A stretch of 6,774 nt of DNA, taken from an uncultured Selenomonadaceae bacterium. GTDB taxonomy: Bacteria; Bacillota; Negativicutes; Selenomonadales; Selenomonadaceae. Below are positions 1 through 6,774 of the stretch, piece by piece (the stretch's first letter is position 1; each line of letters opens with the position of its first letter). The translations under genes were made by a program, and so were the position numbers. The DNA is taken from assembly GCA_905236785.1 (NCBI GenBank), contig CAJOQC010000111.1:1-6774 (forward strand), read 5' to 3'. A model generated the notes under the pieces. The model was not told the origin of the DNA, did no database searches, and saw only the letters and a list, made by a program, of their open reading frames with translations.

Positions 1-27
1 AAAGAACATAAAACTCCGTTTTCAGGG

Positions 28-1197
28 CTAATCATAACTTTTTCCGCCGATGAAGACCATTTTTACCGTCACATTTTCGTCAAAAAGGATTATATCCGCC
101 TGCTTGCCGACTTCAAGAGAGCCTAAGTCGTGATAAACATTTACGGACAACGCCGGATTTTTGCTGGCGCACTCCACGGCTTTTTCTATCGGCAAGCCTA
201 CGTTGTCGGCGAAAATTTTTACCGATTTGTCCATTGTTATGATGCTTCCGGCTATTGTGCCGTCAGCAAGGGCGGCCACGTTGCCCTTCACAAAAACCTT
301 TTGCCCCCCAAGCTCCGATTCGCCCTCGCCCATACCGCAGGCGCGCATGGAATCGGTAACGAGAACGATGTGTTTCCCGTCTTTTCCGCGATACAAGAGT
401 TTTTGCGCCGCGCCGCATGAATGAACGTTGTCGGCGATAATCTCCGCATCCGCCTCATCCGCCGCAAGAGCAGCCAAGGCCGCGCCGCCATGGCGGTGGT
501 GGACTCCGCTCATGCCGTTATAAACATGGGTAAAGCGCGTCGCGCCCAAAGCTACCGCCTGCAACGCCGTGTCACAATCGGCGGCGGTGTGTCCTATTGA
601 TGGGATTATATTATGACGGCGGCAGTTTTTTATAAAATTTTCCCTTGCCTTCGCATCCAAAGTTTCCGGCGCGAAGGTTATTATTTTTATGATGTCGGCG
701 AAGTCGGAAAACAGCCCCAAGTCGGCGGGCATTATATTTTTCTTGTCCTGCGCCCCGCAATATTTTTCGCTTATGAAAGGTCCTTCAACGTTCGCGCCCA
801 AAATCCTTGCGCCCACGCCGCCATCCTCCGCCACTCGGCGAATGTTATACAGAGCCGCAAAAATTTTTTCCGTTGTCATGGTCATGGTCGTGGGGAGCAT
901 TGCCGTTACGCCGGTTTTGGCTTGAAATCGTTGCATGGCTTGTAACGCCTCCGTCGTGCCGTCCATGGCATCAAAACCGCAAGAACCGTGAATATGAGTG
1001 TTGATAAACCCCGGCGAAACGTAATCGCCATGGGCATCGAAAATTTCTGCGGCAAAATCGCCGTCAAATAAATTCATGGGCATTATTGCCTTTATTTTTT
1101 CGTCGAAAAGCAAGGCATGATTTTCCTTAACCGCAAAACTGCCGCCCCAATCGGGCGTTATTACCCGGCCGTTTATTATCGCTTTTGTATTCGTCAT
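28..1197 (-). CDS. nagA: N-acetylglucosamine-6-phosphate deacetylase
   Basis: Cytoplasmic amidohydrolase that removes acetate from GlcNAc-6-phosphate to give glucosamine-6-phosphate, which feeds glycolysis (through NagB) or cell-wall precursor synthesis. The 389-residue product has the usual family length and a complete set of motifs: the metal-site HIH at 68-70 followed by GSCGFD, the metal-ligand Glu138 in NVEGP, His203 in IGHT, His224 in FTHVYNGM, His259 in DNVHS, and the catalytic Asp282 in VTDSMRACG. The C-terminal NPAL...GSLEVGKQADIILFD strand is typical of amidohydrolases. I chose the ATG at 1197 because a GGGGG ribosome binding site sits seven bases upstream. The frame stays open to a GTG at 1236, but that codon lies in the loop of a terminator hairpin and would add 13 unconserved residues. 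The gene follows the MCP terminator closely. No nagB or sugar transporter is visible here. Family assignment is very secure; regulation is unknown. Confidence 0.96.
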   Translation of the reverse strand: MTNTKAIINGRVITPDWGGSFAVKENHALLFDEKIKAIMPMNLFDGDFAAEIFDAHGDYVSPGFINTHIHGSCGFDAMDGTTEALQAMQRFQAKTGVTAMLPTTMTMTTEKIFAALYNIRRVAEDGGVGARILGANVEGPFISEKYCGAQDKKNIMPADLGLFSDFADIIKIITFAPETLDAKARENFIKNCRRHNIIPSIGHTAADCDTALQAVALGATRFTHVYNGMSGVHHRHGGAALAALAADEADAEIIADNVHSCGAAQKLLYRGKDGKHIVLVTDSMRACGMGEGESELGGQKVFVKGNVAALADGTIAGSIITMDKSVKIFADNVGLPIEKAVECASKNPALSVNVYHDLGSLEVGKQADIILFDENVTVKMVFIGGKSYD

Positions 1198-1203
1198 AAC
1201 AAA

Positions 1204-1209
1204 TCCCCC
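1204..1209 (-). promoter_or_regulatory. Ribosome binding site of nagA
   Basis: On the minus strand TGGGGGATTTGTTATG places a G-rich Shine-Dalgarno sequence seven bases before the ATG at 1197, which decides the start codon. It is G-rich rather than AGGAGG as in the other genes here. It begins one base after the T-run of the upstream terminator. The five Gs repeat the GGGGG of the terminator's 3' arm, so the hairpin's CCCCC arm could in principle pair with either (inference). Confidence 0.6.
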
Positions 1210-1210
1210 A

Positions 1211-1250
1211 AGAAAAAGCCCCCTTCGCGAAAACACTCTCGCGAAGGGGG
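1211..1250 (-). terminator. Intrinsic terminator after the MCP gene
   Basis: Perfect 12-base-pair inverted repeat: CCCCCTTCGCGA and its complement occupy 1239-1250 and 1219-1230, with an 8-base loop at 1231-1238. On the minus strand it is followed by CTTTTTCT (1218-1211). The opposite side has no T-run, so it acts on minus-strand transcripts. It lies 30 bases after the MCP stop codon and is the strongest hairpin in the window. It should end MCP transcripts or, if transcription starts between the MCP stop and the hairpin, act as an attenuator in the nagA leader. Confidence 0.92.
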
Positions 1251-1280
1251 ATATATTCTGCCGTTACGCCGACAAAATAA

Positions 1281-3257
1281 TCAAAGTTTGAACTGACCTA
1301 TAGCTTCTTGCATATCTCCCGCAAGGTTGGCCAAAGACTGGGAGGCGGCTGCAATTTCCTCGTTGGAGGCAGACTGCTCTTCCGTGGCCGCCGAAATAGT
1401 CTGGGTGTTTTCGGCTGTCTTGCGGCTCATGGCGTCGATGGAATCCACGGCGGTAACGATGCGGCTTGCGCCTTCCGAAACCGTACCCACGGAATTGTTT
1501 ATCTCCGTCATTTGTTTGTTTATGCCGTCAACCATGCCCATGATGTCGCGGAACTGCCCGCCGACTTCGCGAATGGCTTTTGTGCCCTGTTGCACTTCGT
1601 TGGTGCCGTTTTGCATGGATTCCACGGCTTGAGTGGTGTCGTGCTGAATGGAAGCAATACGCTCCTTTATTTTTTCGGCGGATACCTGAGATTCGGCCGC
1701 AAGTTTGCGTACCTCTTCGGCGACAACGGCGAACCCGCGCCCGTGTTCGCCGGCGCGCGCCGCCTCAATGGCCGCGTTGAGGGAAAGGAGGTTGGTCTGC
1801 TCGGCGATAGAAGAAATTGCCTCGACGATTTGACCGATTTGCTGAGAATTTTCGCCCAATTTCTTGACTACTTCCGCCGATTCCATGACGCTTTCTTCGA
1901 TGTGTCCCATCTTGGCGATAGCGTCGTCCATGAGAGCCGCGCCCTTTTTGGCCGCGTCGGCGGTTCTTGCGGATACGCCCGTAACCGTGCGAGCTTTTTC
2001 CGCCATCTGATTGATGTCGTTAAACACCGAATCGACGCTCTGTTTTGCGCCGTCTATGTCTTCGCGCTGTCTGTCAACATTGGCGGACACATCGCCCACG
2101 GTTTCGGCTACGTGTACCGAGGCTTCCGCCGATTGTTGGGCGTTGGCAGTCAGCTCTTGGCTGGATGCCGCAACTTGCTCGGAGGTCGTGGCCATTTTCT
2201 TTATGAGTGTGCGAAGGCTGTGGCTCATTGCGTTGAACGCTTTGGTCATGGCACCTATTTCGTCCTCGGAGTCAATGGCTATGTCGTCCATGCGCAAATT
2301 GCCCTTGGAAAGTTCCGTTGCATGATGCTCAAGAGCGGCAATGGGCGTCGTGATGCTCGAAGCAAATTTCATGCAAAGAGCAAGCATAAGCACCAAGCCG
2401 ACAATGGTCAGTATGGCGTAAGTCCAACGCATACTGCTGACGGAGGCAAAAACGAAATCATAAGGAACGGAAAGACCCACAACCCAACCGGTGGTAGGCA
2501 CGGTGGCAAAGGCGAACACGGCATCATCCATGCCCCCCACGCCTTCAACGACGAAAAATCCTTCGTCGTTCTTAATCATTTCGTCAAAATGTGCGCCAAT
2601 GCCGGGGATGTCGCGAACGTTTGACATTTTTTCCGCCGTGCCGCTGGTGGCCAAAACCTCGCCGGCCTTATCAAAGATTATGCCTTCGCCTTTGCCTTGA
2701 TAGTTGAGTTTGGACACTTCTTGATCCAAGGTTGCCAATTTAACGTCAAGGAACAATGTGCCGGCAAACTGCCCGTTGGCCTTAAAGGGCGAAACCGCCG
2801 ACGTTACCAATTCGTTGGTGAATTTATCCACATACGGCTCGGTGTAAACTGTTTTGCCCGCCGCTTTGCCGTCTTTGTACCAACCGCGCTCACGGGGGTC
2901 AATCTGCCCCGTTTTGTTTCCCGCGTGATAACCTTGGAAGAAACCCGTCTCCGTGCCGATGCCCAGCTCCAAAATATCCGGGTCGCCGTTAATCAAAGAC
3001 AACATTTCCTTTTGTTGAACCAAAGTTTCGTTGCCGTTAAACTCGGTGAGCAAATAGCTTGCCCCCGTGGCGATGGCCATTTTTTCCTTCAGCCACCCGT
3101 CAAGCGCGTTTCTTTGCGCTCCGACGGTTTCGCCAAACTGTTCTTCGACGCTCTTTTCCAAATTGTTGTACGCGCTAAAATAGCCTACAACCGAAATGAT
3201 GGTCATCAAAAGACCGGCCAAAGCCGCCAACACGACAAATTTTTGTCTCAGCTTCAT
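1281..3257 (-). CDS. Methyl-accepting chemotaxis protein with dCache sensor domain
   Basis: Transmembrane chemoreceptor of 658 residues that signals through CheW and CheA to the flagellar motor. Visible in order: a short cytoplasmic start (MKLRQK), membrane segment 1 at about 8-28, an extracytoplasmic dCache-type sensor at about 40-265, membrane segment 2 at about 278-298, a HAMP domain at about 298-350 (ITTPI...[11 protein letters not shown]), and a long helical signalling domain at about 360-650. The hairpin tip is canonical, with [19 protein letters not shown] and [15 protein letters not shown] at about 486-520. The sensor contains DPRERGWY (120-127), EPYVD (140-144) and LFLDV (168-172), the usual dCache pattern. 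No C-terminal pentapeptide tether for CheR/CheB is present; the protein ends GQFKL. AGGAGG lies ten bases before the ATG. No che genes adjoin it, so it is an orphan receptor. The ligand is unknown. Confidence 0.97.
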   Translation of the reverse strand: MKLRQKFVVLAALAGLLMTIISVVGYFSAYNNLEKSVEEQFGETVGAQRNALDGWLKEKMAIATGASYLLTEFNGNETLVQQKEMLSLINGDPDILELGIGTETGFFQGYHAGNKTGQIDPRERGWYKDGKAAGKTVYTEPYVDKFTNELVTSAVSPFKANGQFAGTLFLDVKLATLDQEVSKLNYQGKGEGIIFDKAGEVLATSGTAEKMSNVRDIPGIGAHFDEMIKNDEGFFVVEGVGGMDDAVFAFATVPTTGWVVGLSVPYDFVFASVSSMRWTYAILTIVGLVLMLALCMKFASSITTPIAALEHHATELSKGNLRMDDIAIDSEDEIGAMTKAFNAMSHSLRTLIKKMATTSEQVAASSQELTANAQQSAEASVHVAETVGDVSANVDRQREDIDGAKQSVDSVFNDINQMAEKARTVTGVSARTADAAKKGAALMDDAIAKMGHIEESVMESAEVVKKLGENSQQIGQIVEAISSIAEQTNLLSLNAAIEAARAGEHGRGFAVVAEEVRKLAAESQVSAEKIKERIASIQHDTTQAVESMQNGTNEVQQGTKAIREVGGQFRDIMGMVDGINKQMTEINNSVGTVSEGASRIVTAVDSIDAMSRKTAENTQTISAATEEQSASNEEIAAASQSLANLAGDMQEAIGQFKL

Positions 3258-3326
3258 CTTTTGTATACCTCCTAATAAATCTCGATAGGATTAAAAATTC
3301 CCCACGTTTTGCAAAAATCCTGCTTT

Positions 3327-3362
3327 TTTTGCAGATATTTTTCTTTTGCAGATATTTTTCTT
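3327..3362. repeat. Two tandem 17-base repeats upstream of the MCP gene
   Basis: The unit ttttgcagatatttttc occurs at 3327-3343 and again at 3344-3360 without a mismatch, and the next two bases (tt) continue the pattern. A shorter match, ttttgca, occurs at 3307-3313. The copies lie about 70-105 bases upstream of the MCP start codon, between the diguanylate cyclase terminator and the MCP ribosome binding site. That position suits an upstream regulator site or an A-tract promoter element, but the sequence is AT-rich and a simple duplication is also possible. Confidence 0.8.
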
Positions 3363-3389
3363 AAAATAAAAGCCGCGAAAAAACGCGGC
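3361..3389 (-). terminator. Intrinsic terminator after the diguanylate cyclase gene
   Basis: Six-base-pair GC stem GCCGCG/CGCGGC (3372-3377 with 3384-3389) around a loop of six identical bases, followed on the minus strand by TTTTATTTTAA (3371-3361). It starts 15 bases after the stop codon of the diguanylate cyclase. The plus side is also T-rich (3391-3410), so it could work in both directions, but no plus-strand gene is seen. It should separate this gene from the MCP. Confidence 0.88.
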
Positions 3390-3404
3390 CTGCTTTTCTG
3401 TTTT

Positions 3405-5573
3405 TTATTTATGCACCACGTTTTGTTGATAAACGCAATAGCCGTTGCGCCCGTTCTCCTTTACCTGATAAAGAGCGCGGTCGGCGTTTCTGAAGATTTC
3501 GTCGTAGGTTTTGCCATGCTCGGGGGAAATGGCAATGCCTACACTGGCGGTAATTTTCGCCGTTTGGTCATTTATGACTATCGAGCGGGCAATTTGCGTG
3601 ATGTGTTGCGCCTTTCTCTCTACAATGCCGGGGTCGGGGATTACGGCGATAAACACCACAAACTCGTCACCGCCAAAGCGCGCCACAATGTCCGTGCTGC
3701 GGAAAATCCCTCGCAAAGAGCTTGCAAACGCCGTCAAAATCTCATCGCCGAACTGATGACCGTAGGTGTCGTTGGCCTCCTTAAAATGATCTAAATCCAC
3801 GATAAACAAGGCAGCGGCAAGCCCTGCGGGAAATTTTGACAAACGATAGGCGCACAAAGATTCCATGGTGACTTTGTTCATAAGCCCCGTAAGTTTATCC
3901 GTCTCCGACTCGCTCTTATAGGTGTCTCGGTCGCGGCGCATCGATTCAACCGCATCAAGGGCGGACTGCAATTCGATGTTCTTAATTCGGAGCATCATGT
4001 TTTGCTTTTCCTGCATACGGTTGCGGAAGGTCATAAACATCACCGTTGCGCCGCCAAATACAAGAATACACAAAACCATGGCCGCCGGCAATGGGTATTG
4101 GGACAAAATATACATCACGGAAAAGGGCGCCCGCGAATTTTTTATGATGATGTTGCGCTTTTGCTCAGCGGTTATCAAAAGCCCCGACGTATTCAACACG
4201 CCTTGAAGTATCATGGGGGATTTTGCGCTTACGGCAAGGCACACCGGCACAAACACCGAATCGTCTTCCACGGTGGTAAGGTTGGGGCGCATCACCAGGG
4301 AGTTTTCATACATAAGGTAGAAGTTAGGCACATAGGCCACGTCGCATTTGCCGCTTTCGACGGCGTTTAGACAATCTTCCACCGTGTTGTATTGATGAAT
4401 GTTTTTATCCTGGTAGCGTGTTTCAAAAAAATCTTTGATGCCCACAAAGAGCATGGGTATGGCCACGTTATGCCTTTCGTTGTTGCCGCGGCGACGCACT
4501 ATGGCGGAAAAATCTTCCTTCCTGATGTCGTTGCTAAAATATGCCTCGCCGGCCATTTCGGGGCTGTAGACCGCAAAGGTCATATCCATTTCGCCGCTTC
4601 TTAATTTGCCTTCAATCCCGCCGACGGAAGGAACGTGCTTTAGGTTAAATTTTAACCCGCTGACGTTCTCCATTACCTTTAGAAGTTCCACATAAATTCC
4701 GCCCGGCTCTGAGAGACTGTTGCCCACATCGTAAAAAGGCATAACCGCCGGCAAAAACGCCACGTTAAAATTGGGGCTTCGGGCGATAAAATTCTTCTCC
4801 ACGGTGGTAAAACGGGCGATATGTTGCATGGACGGATCCAAGAACTCTTGCTCAAGCCAGGTTTCAAAGAACGGGTTTTTCGTTTCGATGTTGATTATGG
4901 CTTCGTCAAGTCTTTCCTTTAAGGCTTCGTTGGCCTTATCGGTCATAAGTTTTGTTTCCACATGGGCAAAGGGCACAACGCATTTTTCGGCGGCGGTTAC
5001 GTTCGTCCCGTCGTCGATAACGGCATCCACCGCGCCGCTGTTTAAGGCGGCAATCAACTCCGCCATGGTGGGGAAGGTCTTAATGTTTATTTTCCAGTCG
5101 TTGTCGTTGGCGTAATGCTCGAATATTTCAAGCATATCCGCTTCGTTTAACGTGCCTATGGTCTTGCCGTTTATGGTTGACGGGTCGTCAAAACTCATGG
5201 GCGAATCATGCTTTGCCCACAGGCTCACCAAGCCGTAACAGGTATAGCCCACGGTGAAAAGTTTGTCCTTGCTGTCGGCGGCGTTTGGGAACACCGACGC
5301 CACAAATTGCAACTCCCCGTTGGCCAATTTTGTGTAACATTCGTCGCGACTGCCGCTTATTAGCTTAAAACGGCAGCCGGTTTGCTTGGCTATTTCGTTA
5401 AGATAATTGATAAGATAATTCTTAAGATGCGTCTCCGATACGCTGTCGGCACTCTGCAAATTCATGATGCCGATGTTTACGGTTTCGGCATCGTCTTCTG
5501 CGGTTGCCTCAACCAAACTCGGCATCATGGCCGACAAAAGCATAAACATGAGTGAAAGGAAAAACTTCCTCAT
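3405..5573 (-). CDS. Membrane diguanylate cyclase (GGDEF) with two periplasmic solute-binding-type sensor domains
   Basis: Predicted to make c-di-GMP from two GTP in response to an extracytoplasmic ligand. The 722-residue protein has an N-terminal signal peptide or anchor (MRKFFLSLMF..., 1-25), a first SBP_bac_3-like (Venus flytrap) domain at about 31-248, a second at about 255-480, one membrane segment at about 495-516, a helical linker likely to be a coiled coil (517-556), and a GGDEF domain at about 557-717. The active site looks intact: DLDHFK (593-598), Asn601/Asp602, and GGDEF at 634-638. The product-inhibition I-site RSTD (625-628) lies five residues before the motif. There is no EAL or HD-GYP domain. 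Start choice: the frame extends upstream to 5675, but the ATG at 5573 has GGAGG seven bases before it and begins a good signal sequence. The GGDEF call is firm. The two-flytrap reading is by fold pattern (GKTIGTLNEAD, LNSGAVDAVIDD; LRSGEMDMTFAV, VESGKCDVAY), and the ligand is unknown. Confidence 0.93.
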   Translation of the reverse strand: MRKFFLSLMFMLLSAMMPSLVEATAEDDAETVNIGIMNLQSADSVSETHLKNYLINYLNEIAKQTGCRFKLISGSRDECYTKLANGELQFVASVFPNAADSKDKLFTVGYTCYGLVSLWAKHDSPMSFDDPSTINGKTIGTLNEADMLEIFEHYANDNDWKINIKTFPTMAELIAALNSGAVDAVIDDGTNVTAAEKCVVPFAHVETKLMTDKANEALKERLDEAIINIETKNPFFETWLEQEFLDPSMQHIARFTTVEKNFIARSPNFNVAFLPAVMPFYDVGNSLSEPGGIYVELLKVMENVSGLKFNLKHVPSVGGIEGKLRSGEMDMTFAVYSPEMAGEAYFSNDIRKEDFSAIVRRRGNNERHNVAIPMLFVGIKDFFETRYQDKNIHQYNTVEDCLNAVESGKCDVAYVPNFYLMYENSLVMRPNLTTVEDDSVFVPVCLAVSAKSPMILQGVLNTSGLLITAEQKRNIIIKNSRAPFSVMYILSQYPLPAAMVLCILVFGGATVMFMTFRNRMQEKQNMMLRIKNIELQSALDAVESMRRDRDTYKSESETDKLTGLMNKVTMESLCAYRLSKFPAGLAAALFIVDLDHFKEANDTYGHQFGDEILTAFASSLRGIFRSTDIVARFGGDEFVVFIAVIPDPGIVERKAQHITQIARSIVINDQTAKITASVGIAISPEHGKTYDEIFRNADRALYQVKENGRNGYCVYQQNVVHK

Positions 5574-5580
5574 GCCGATT

Positions 5581-5585
5581 CCTCC
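5581..5585 (-). promoter_or_regulatory. Ribosome binding site of the diguanylate cyclase
   Basis: GGAGG seven bases before the ATG at 5573 fixes that codon as the start. The upstream in-frame ATG at 5675 lacks such a site and would add 34 residues in front of the signal peptide, including several cysteines, so it is probably not used. No convincing sigma-70 promoter was found in 5586-5701, and no strong terminator separates this gene from the epimerase upstream. Read-through from that gene is possible. Confidence 0.75.
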
Positions 5586-5701
5586 GTTACAAACAATCAT
5601 CAACAAATCCACAATCGTTTGCAAATTTTCCGTAAAAGAAAGTACACAGGTTATACATTCGACACAAGGAAGCATTTTTCCTTTGACAATAACGGTAAAA
5701 T

Positions 5702-6577
5702 TTATCCGCAGATTATTATTTTATATTCCGCATTAAACTCTCTGCCCGCTTCAAGGCTTTGAGTGCCATGCCGCCGGGCAAATTCCCCGTCGTAACCGGC
5801 AAAATCCGCATGACCAAACCATGGCTCAATGCAAATAAAGGGCGCGCCGCCTTTTTCCGGCGACCAAAAAGCCCAGAAAGGAAATCCGGGAGCAGACACG
5901 GCCACGGATTTTTGGCTCTTTTTGGAACGAACGGTCACTTTGTTTGATGCCAATTTGTCAAAAATCCATGTCCCCTTTGCGAAAAATTCCCAAGACAAGG
6001 GTTGTTCTTTGCCCTTAAACCCCGGCACATACTCGTTTATCAAAAAAGCGTCGTCGGTTACGGCAAATTTTTCCGCCTTTTCTTCCCCTTCAAATTCCAA
6101 AAAGCAGTCGTCGATATTTTCCCCCGCCGTAATGGGGCAACGAAGCGCAGGGTGTGCGCCGATTGAAAAATATATGGTTCTGTCATCCTTGTTTATGACG
6201 CGCCAACCGACGGCGACAGCGTTGTTTTCAAGTTTATAGCTTATTTCAAGACGGAATTTGTACGGATAACACTTTAGGGTTTCTTCCGACCAATCAAGGG
6301 CAAATTTTGCCGTTGTTTCAGTGTTGCCCAAAAGGGCAAAATCCGATATACGTCCGAAACCATGGGAGGGCAATTCGTAAACCTTGCCGTCAACCTTGTA
6401 TTTGCCTTCATGCAATTTGCCCACAATGGGGAAAAGCACGGGGGAAGAATATTTCCACCAGCTTGGGTCGCCGTTCCAAAGGTACTCCGTGCCGTCCTTC
6501 TTTTCCGTTAGGGAACGCATCTCCGCTCCATGCTCGCGGAGGGTGATTTTCAATACTTCGTTTTCAAGAGTAACCAT
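5702..6577 (-). CDS. Aldose 1-epimerase family protein, LacX-like
   Basis: Cytoplasmic protein of 291 residues, the usual length for the short LacX-like branch of the galactose mutarotase family. Family members interconvert the alpha and beta anomers of hexoses or hexose-6-phosphates. Visible family features are the N-terminal strand with HGAEMRSL (16-23), LWNGDPSWW (33-41), SPVLFPIVGKL (45-55), the His motif SHGFGR (71-76), the second His in SIGAHPALRCP (138-148), and the probable catalytic Glu251 in CIEPWFGHAD. There is no signal peptide. AAGGAGG (6587-6593) lies nine bases before the ATG. It is the first gene of the window in the direction of transcription. The physiological sugar cannot be read from the sequence; LacX-like proteins are often annotated only as epimerase family. 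A sugar-phosphate mutarotase role is an alternative. Confidence 0.93.
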   Translation of the reverse strand: MVTLENEVLKITLREHGAEMRSLTEKKDGTEYLWNGDPSWWKYSSPVLFPIVGKLHEGKYKVDGKVYELPSHGFGRISDFALLGNTETTAKFALDWSEETLKCYPYKFRLEISYKLENNAVAVGWRVINKDDRTIYFSIGAHPALRCPITAGENIDDCFLEFEGEEKAEKFAVTDDAFLINEYVPGFKGKEQPLSWEFFAKGTWIFDKLASNKVTVRSKKSQKSVAVSAPGFPFWAFWSPEKGGAPFICIEPWFGHADFAGYDGEFARRHGTQSLEAGREFNAEYKIIICG

Positions 6578-6586
6578 GGCTGTTGT

Positions 6587-6593
6587 CCTCCTT
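6587..6593 (-). promoter_or_regulatory. Ribosome binding site of the epimerase-like gene
   Basis: AAGGAGG nine bases before the ATG at 6577 is a near-perfect Shine-Dalgarno sequence and fixes the start. Confidence 0.85.
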
Positions 6594-6623
6594 AAATGAC
6601 ATTTGTTTTGTATTTTTTAAGGG

Positions 6624-6715
6624 AATCTCTAAAAACTCGCTTTTATACCTCCTCCCGTCGGCTACGCCGACACCCTCCTCCAAGAGAAGGGCTGACGGAG
6701 GGGTTCTTAGAGGTT
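6624..6715. repeat. Imperfect palindromic intergenic element
   Basis: Ninety-two bases bounded by arms aatctctaaaaac (6624-6636) and gttcttagaggtt (6703-6715), which pair over 13 positions with one wobble and one mismatch. Inside, cctcccgtc (6651-6659) can pair with gacggagggg (6694-6703) apart from one bulge. Two small hairpins lie between: gtcggc-tac-gccgac (6657-6671) and ccctcctc-caa-gagaaggg (6673-6691). The core is GC-rich while its flanks are AT-rich. Most mismatches become G-U pairs when read as minus-strand RNA, so it would fold well in the leader of the epimerase-like transcript. It resembles dispersed non-coding repeats of the REP or MITE kind. Only one copy is visible, so repeat status is inferred. 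Confidence 0.6.
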
Positions 6716-6721
6716 GACCTA

Positions 6722-6745
6722 ATTATACCTCATTTTGAAATTATA
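6722..6745 (-). promoter_or_regulatory. Candidate promoter(s) for the epimerase-like gene
   Basis: Two exact TATAAT hexamers occur on the minus strand, at 6740-6745 and 6722-6727, in an AT-rich stretch upstream of the palindromic element. Neither has a good TTGACA-like box at 16-18 bases. Use of either would give a leader of roughly 130-155 bases containing the palindrome. A TATAAA inside the element (6642-6647) is a weaker alternative. Confidence 0.35.
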
Positions 6746-6774
6746 ATCCCGTTAATTTTATCTAAAATTTTCTT

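Noticed and set aside
1..9. Possible start of a further minus-strand gene (ATG at 9 with GGAG four bases upstream, 18 bases after the nagA stop)
   Set aside because: Only three codons are inside the window and the spacing is short, so coding cannot be supported. A co-transcribed gene after nagA remains possible.
1198..1236. GTG start giving nagA 13 extra N-terminal residues
   Set aside because: The GTG lies in the terminator loop, the added residues encode the hairpin arm, and the ATG at 1197 has its own ribosome binding site and matches the expected NagA N-terminus.
1265..1274. Ten-base match (tacgccgaca) between the MCP-nagA gap and the palindromic element at 6663-6672
   Set aside because: Too short, without the rest of the element or its arms. 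Chance similarity is the simplest reading.
1308..2624. 438-codon open frame on the plus strand opposite the MCP gene
   Set aside because: It lies wholly antisense to a clearly coding MCP. Its translation is rich in Gly, His, Arg and Phe with no recognisable domain, and there is no ribosome binding site. It is a by-product of the MCP codon bias.
5574..5675. Upstream ATG extending the diguanylate cyclase by 34 residues
   Set aside because: No ribosome binding site, and the extension would bury the signal peptide internally. GGAGG before the ATG at 5573 is decisive.
5670..5686. AGGAA/TTCCT inverted repeat after the epimerase gene as a terminator
   Set aside because: The stem is only five mostly AT pairs and no T-run follows it on the minus strand.
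5650..5689. TTGTCA (5684-5689) and TATAAC (5650-5655) as a promoter for the diguanylate cyclase
   Set aside because: The two boxes are 28 bases apart, far from the 16-18 expected, and neither has a suitable partner at normal spacing.

Overview
The window carries four complete genes, all on the minus strand. Transcription runs from high to low coordinates: aldose 1-epimerase-like protein, then sensory diguanylate cyclase, then methyl-accepting chemotaxis protein (MCP), then N-acetylglucosamine-6-phosphate deacetylase (nagA). Strong AGGAGG-type ribosome binding sites, classic intrinsic terminators, a LacX-type epimerase and a TDSMRA-type NagA suggest a motile member of the Bacillota, possibly Negativicutes or Clostridia. 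This placement is inference from style and family resemblance; no taxonomic marker gene is present.

Layout, in order of transcription. The first ~200 bases (6578-6774) are a leader or promoter region with two TATAAT hexamers and an imperfect palindromic element that looks like a dispersed intergenic repeat. Then comes the cytoplasmic epimerase-like gene (5702-6577). A 128-base gap with no clear terminator leads to a membrane diguanylate cyclase (3405-5573) that has two consecutive periplasmic solute-binding-type domains and ends in a good intrinsic terminator. A 147-base gap contains that terminator and a 17-base tandem repeat in front of the MCP (1281-3257). The MCP has a dCache sensor, a HAMP domain and a full signalling hairpin. 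A second strong terminator lies between the MCP and nagA (28-1197), almost touching the nagA ribosome binding site.

Functionally, the two middle genes are envelope sensors: one drives c-di-GMP synthesis and the other feeds the chemotaxis array. They are flanked by two sugar-metabolism enzymes. A link between sugar or amino-sugar availability and the motile/sessile decision is possible, but the terminators argue for mostly separate transcription units, so no operon is claimed. The points most worth a second look are the tandem Venus-flytrap diguanylate cyclase, the terminator-ribosome binding site arrangement before nagA, the 17-base tandem repeat before the MCP, and the palindromic element in the epimerase leader. 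I saw no CRISPR array, rRNA, tRNA, insertion sequence or phage gene.
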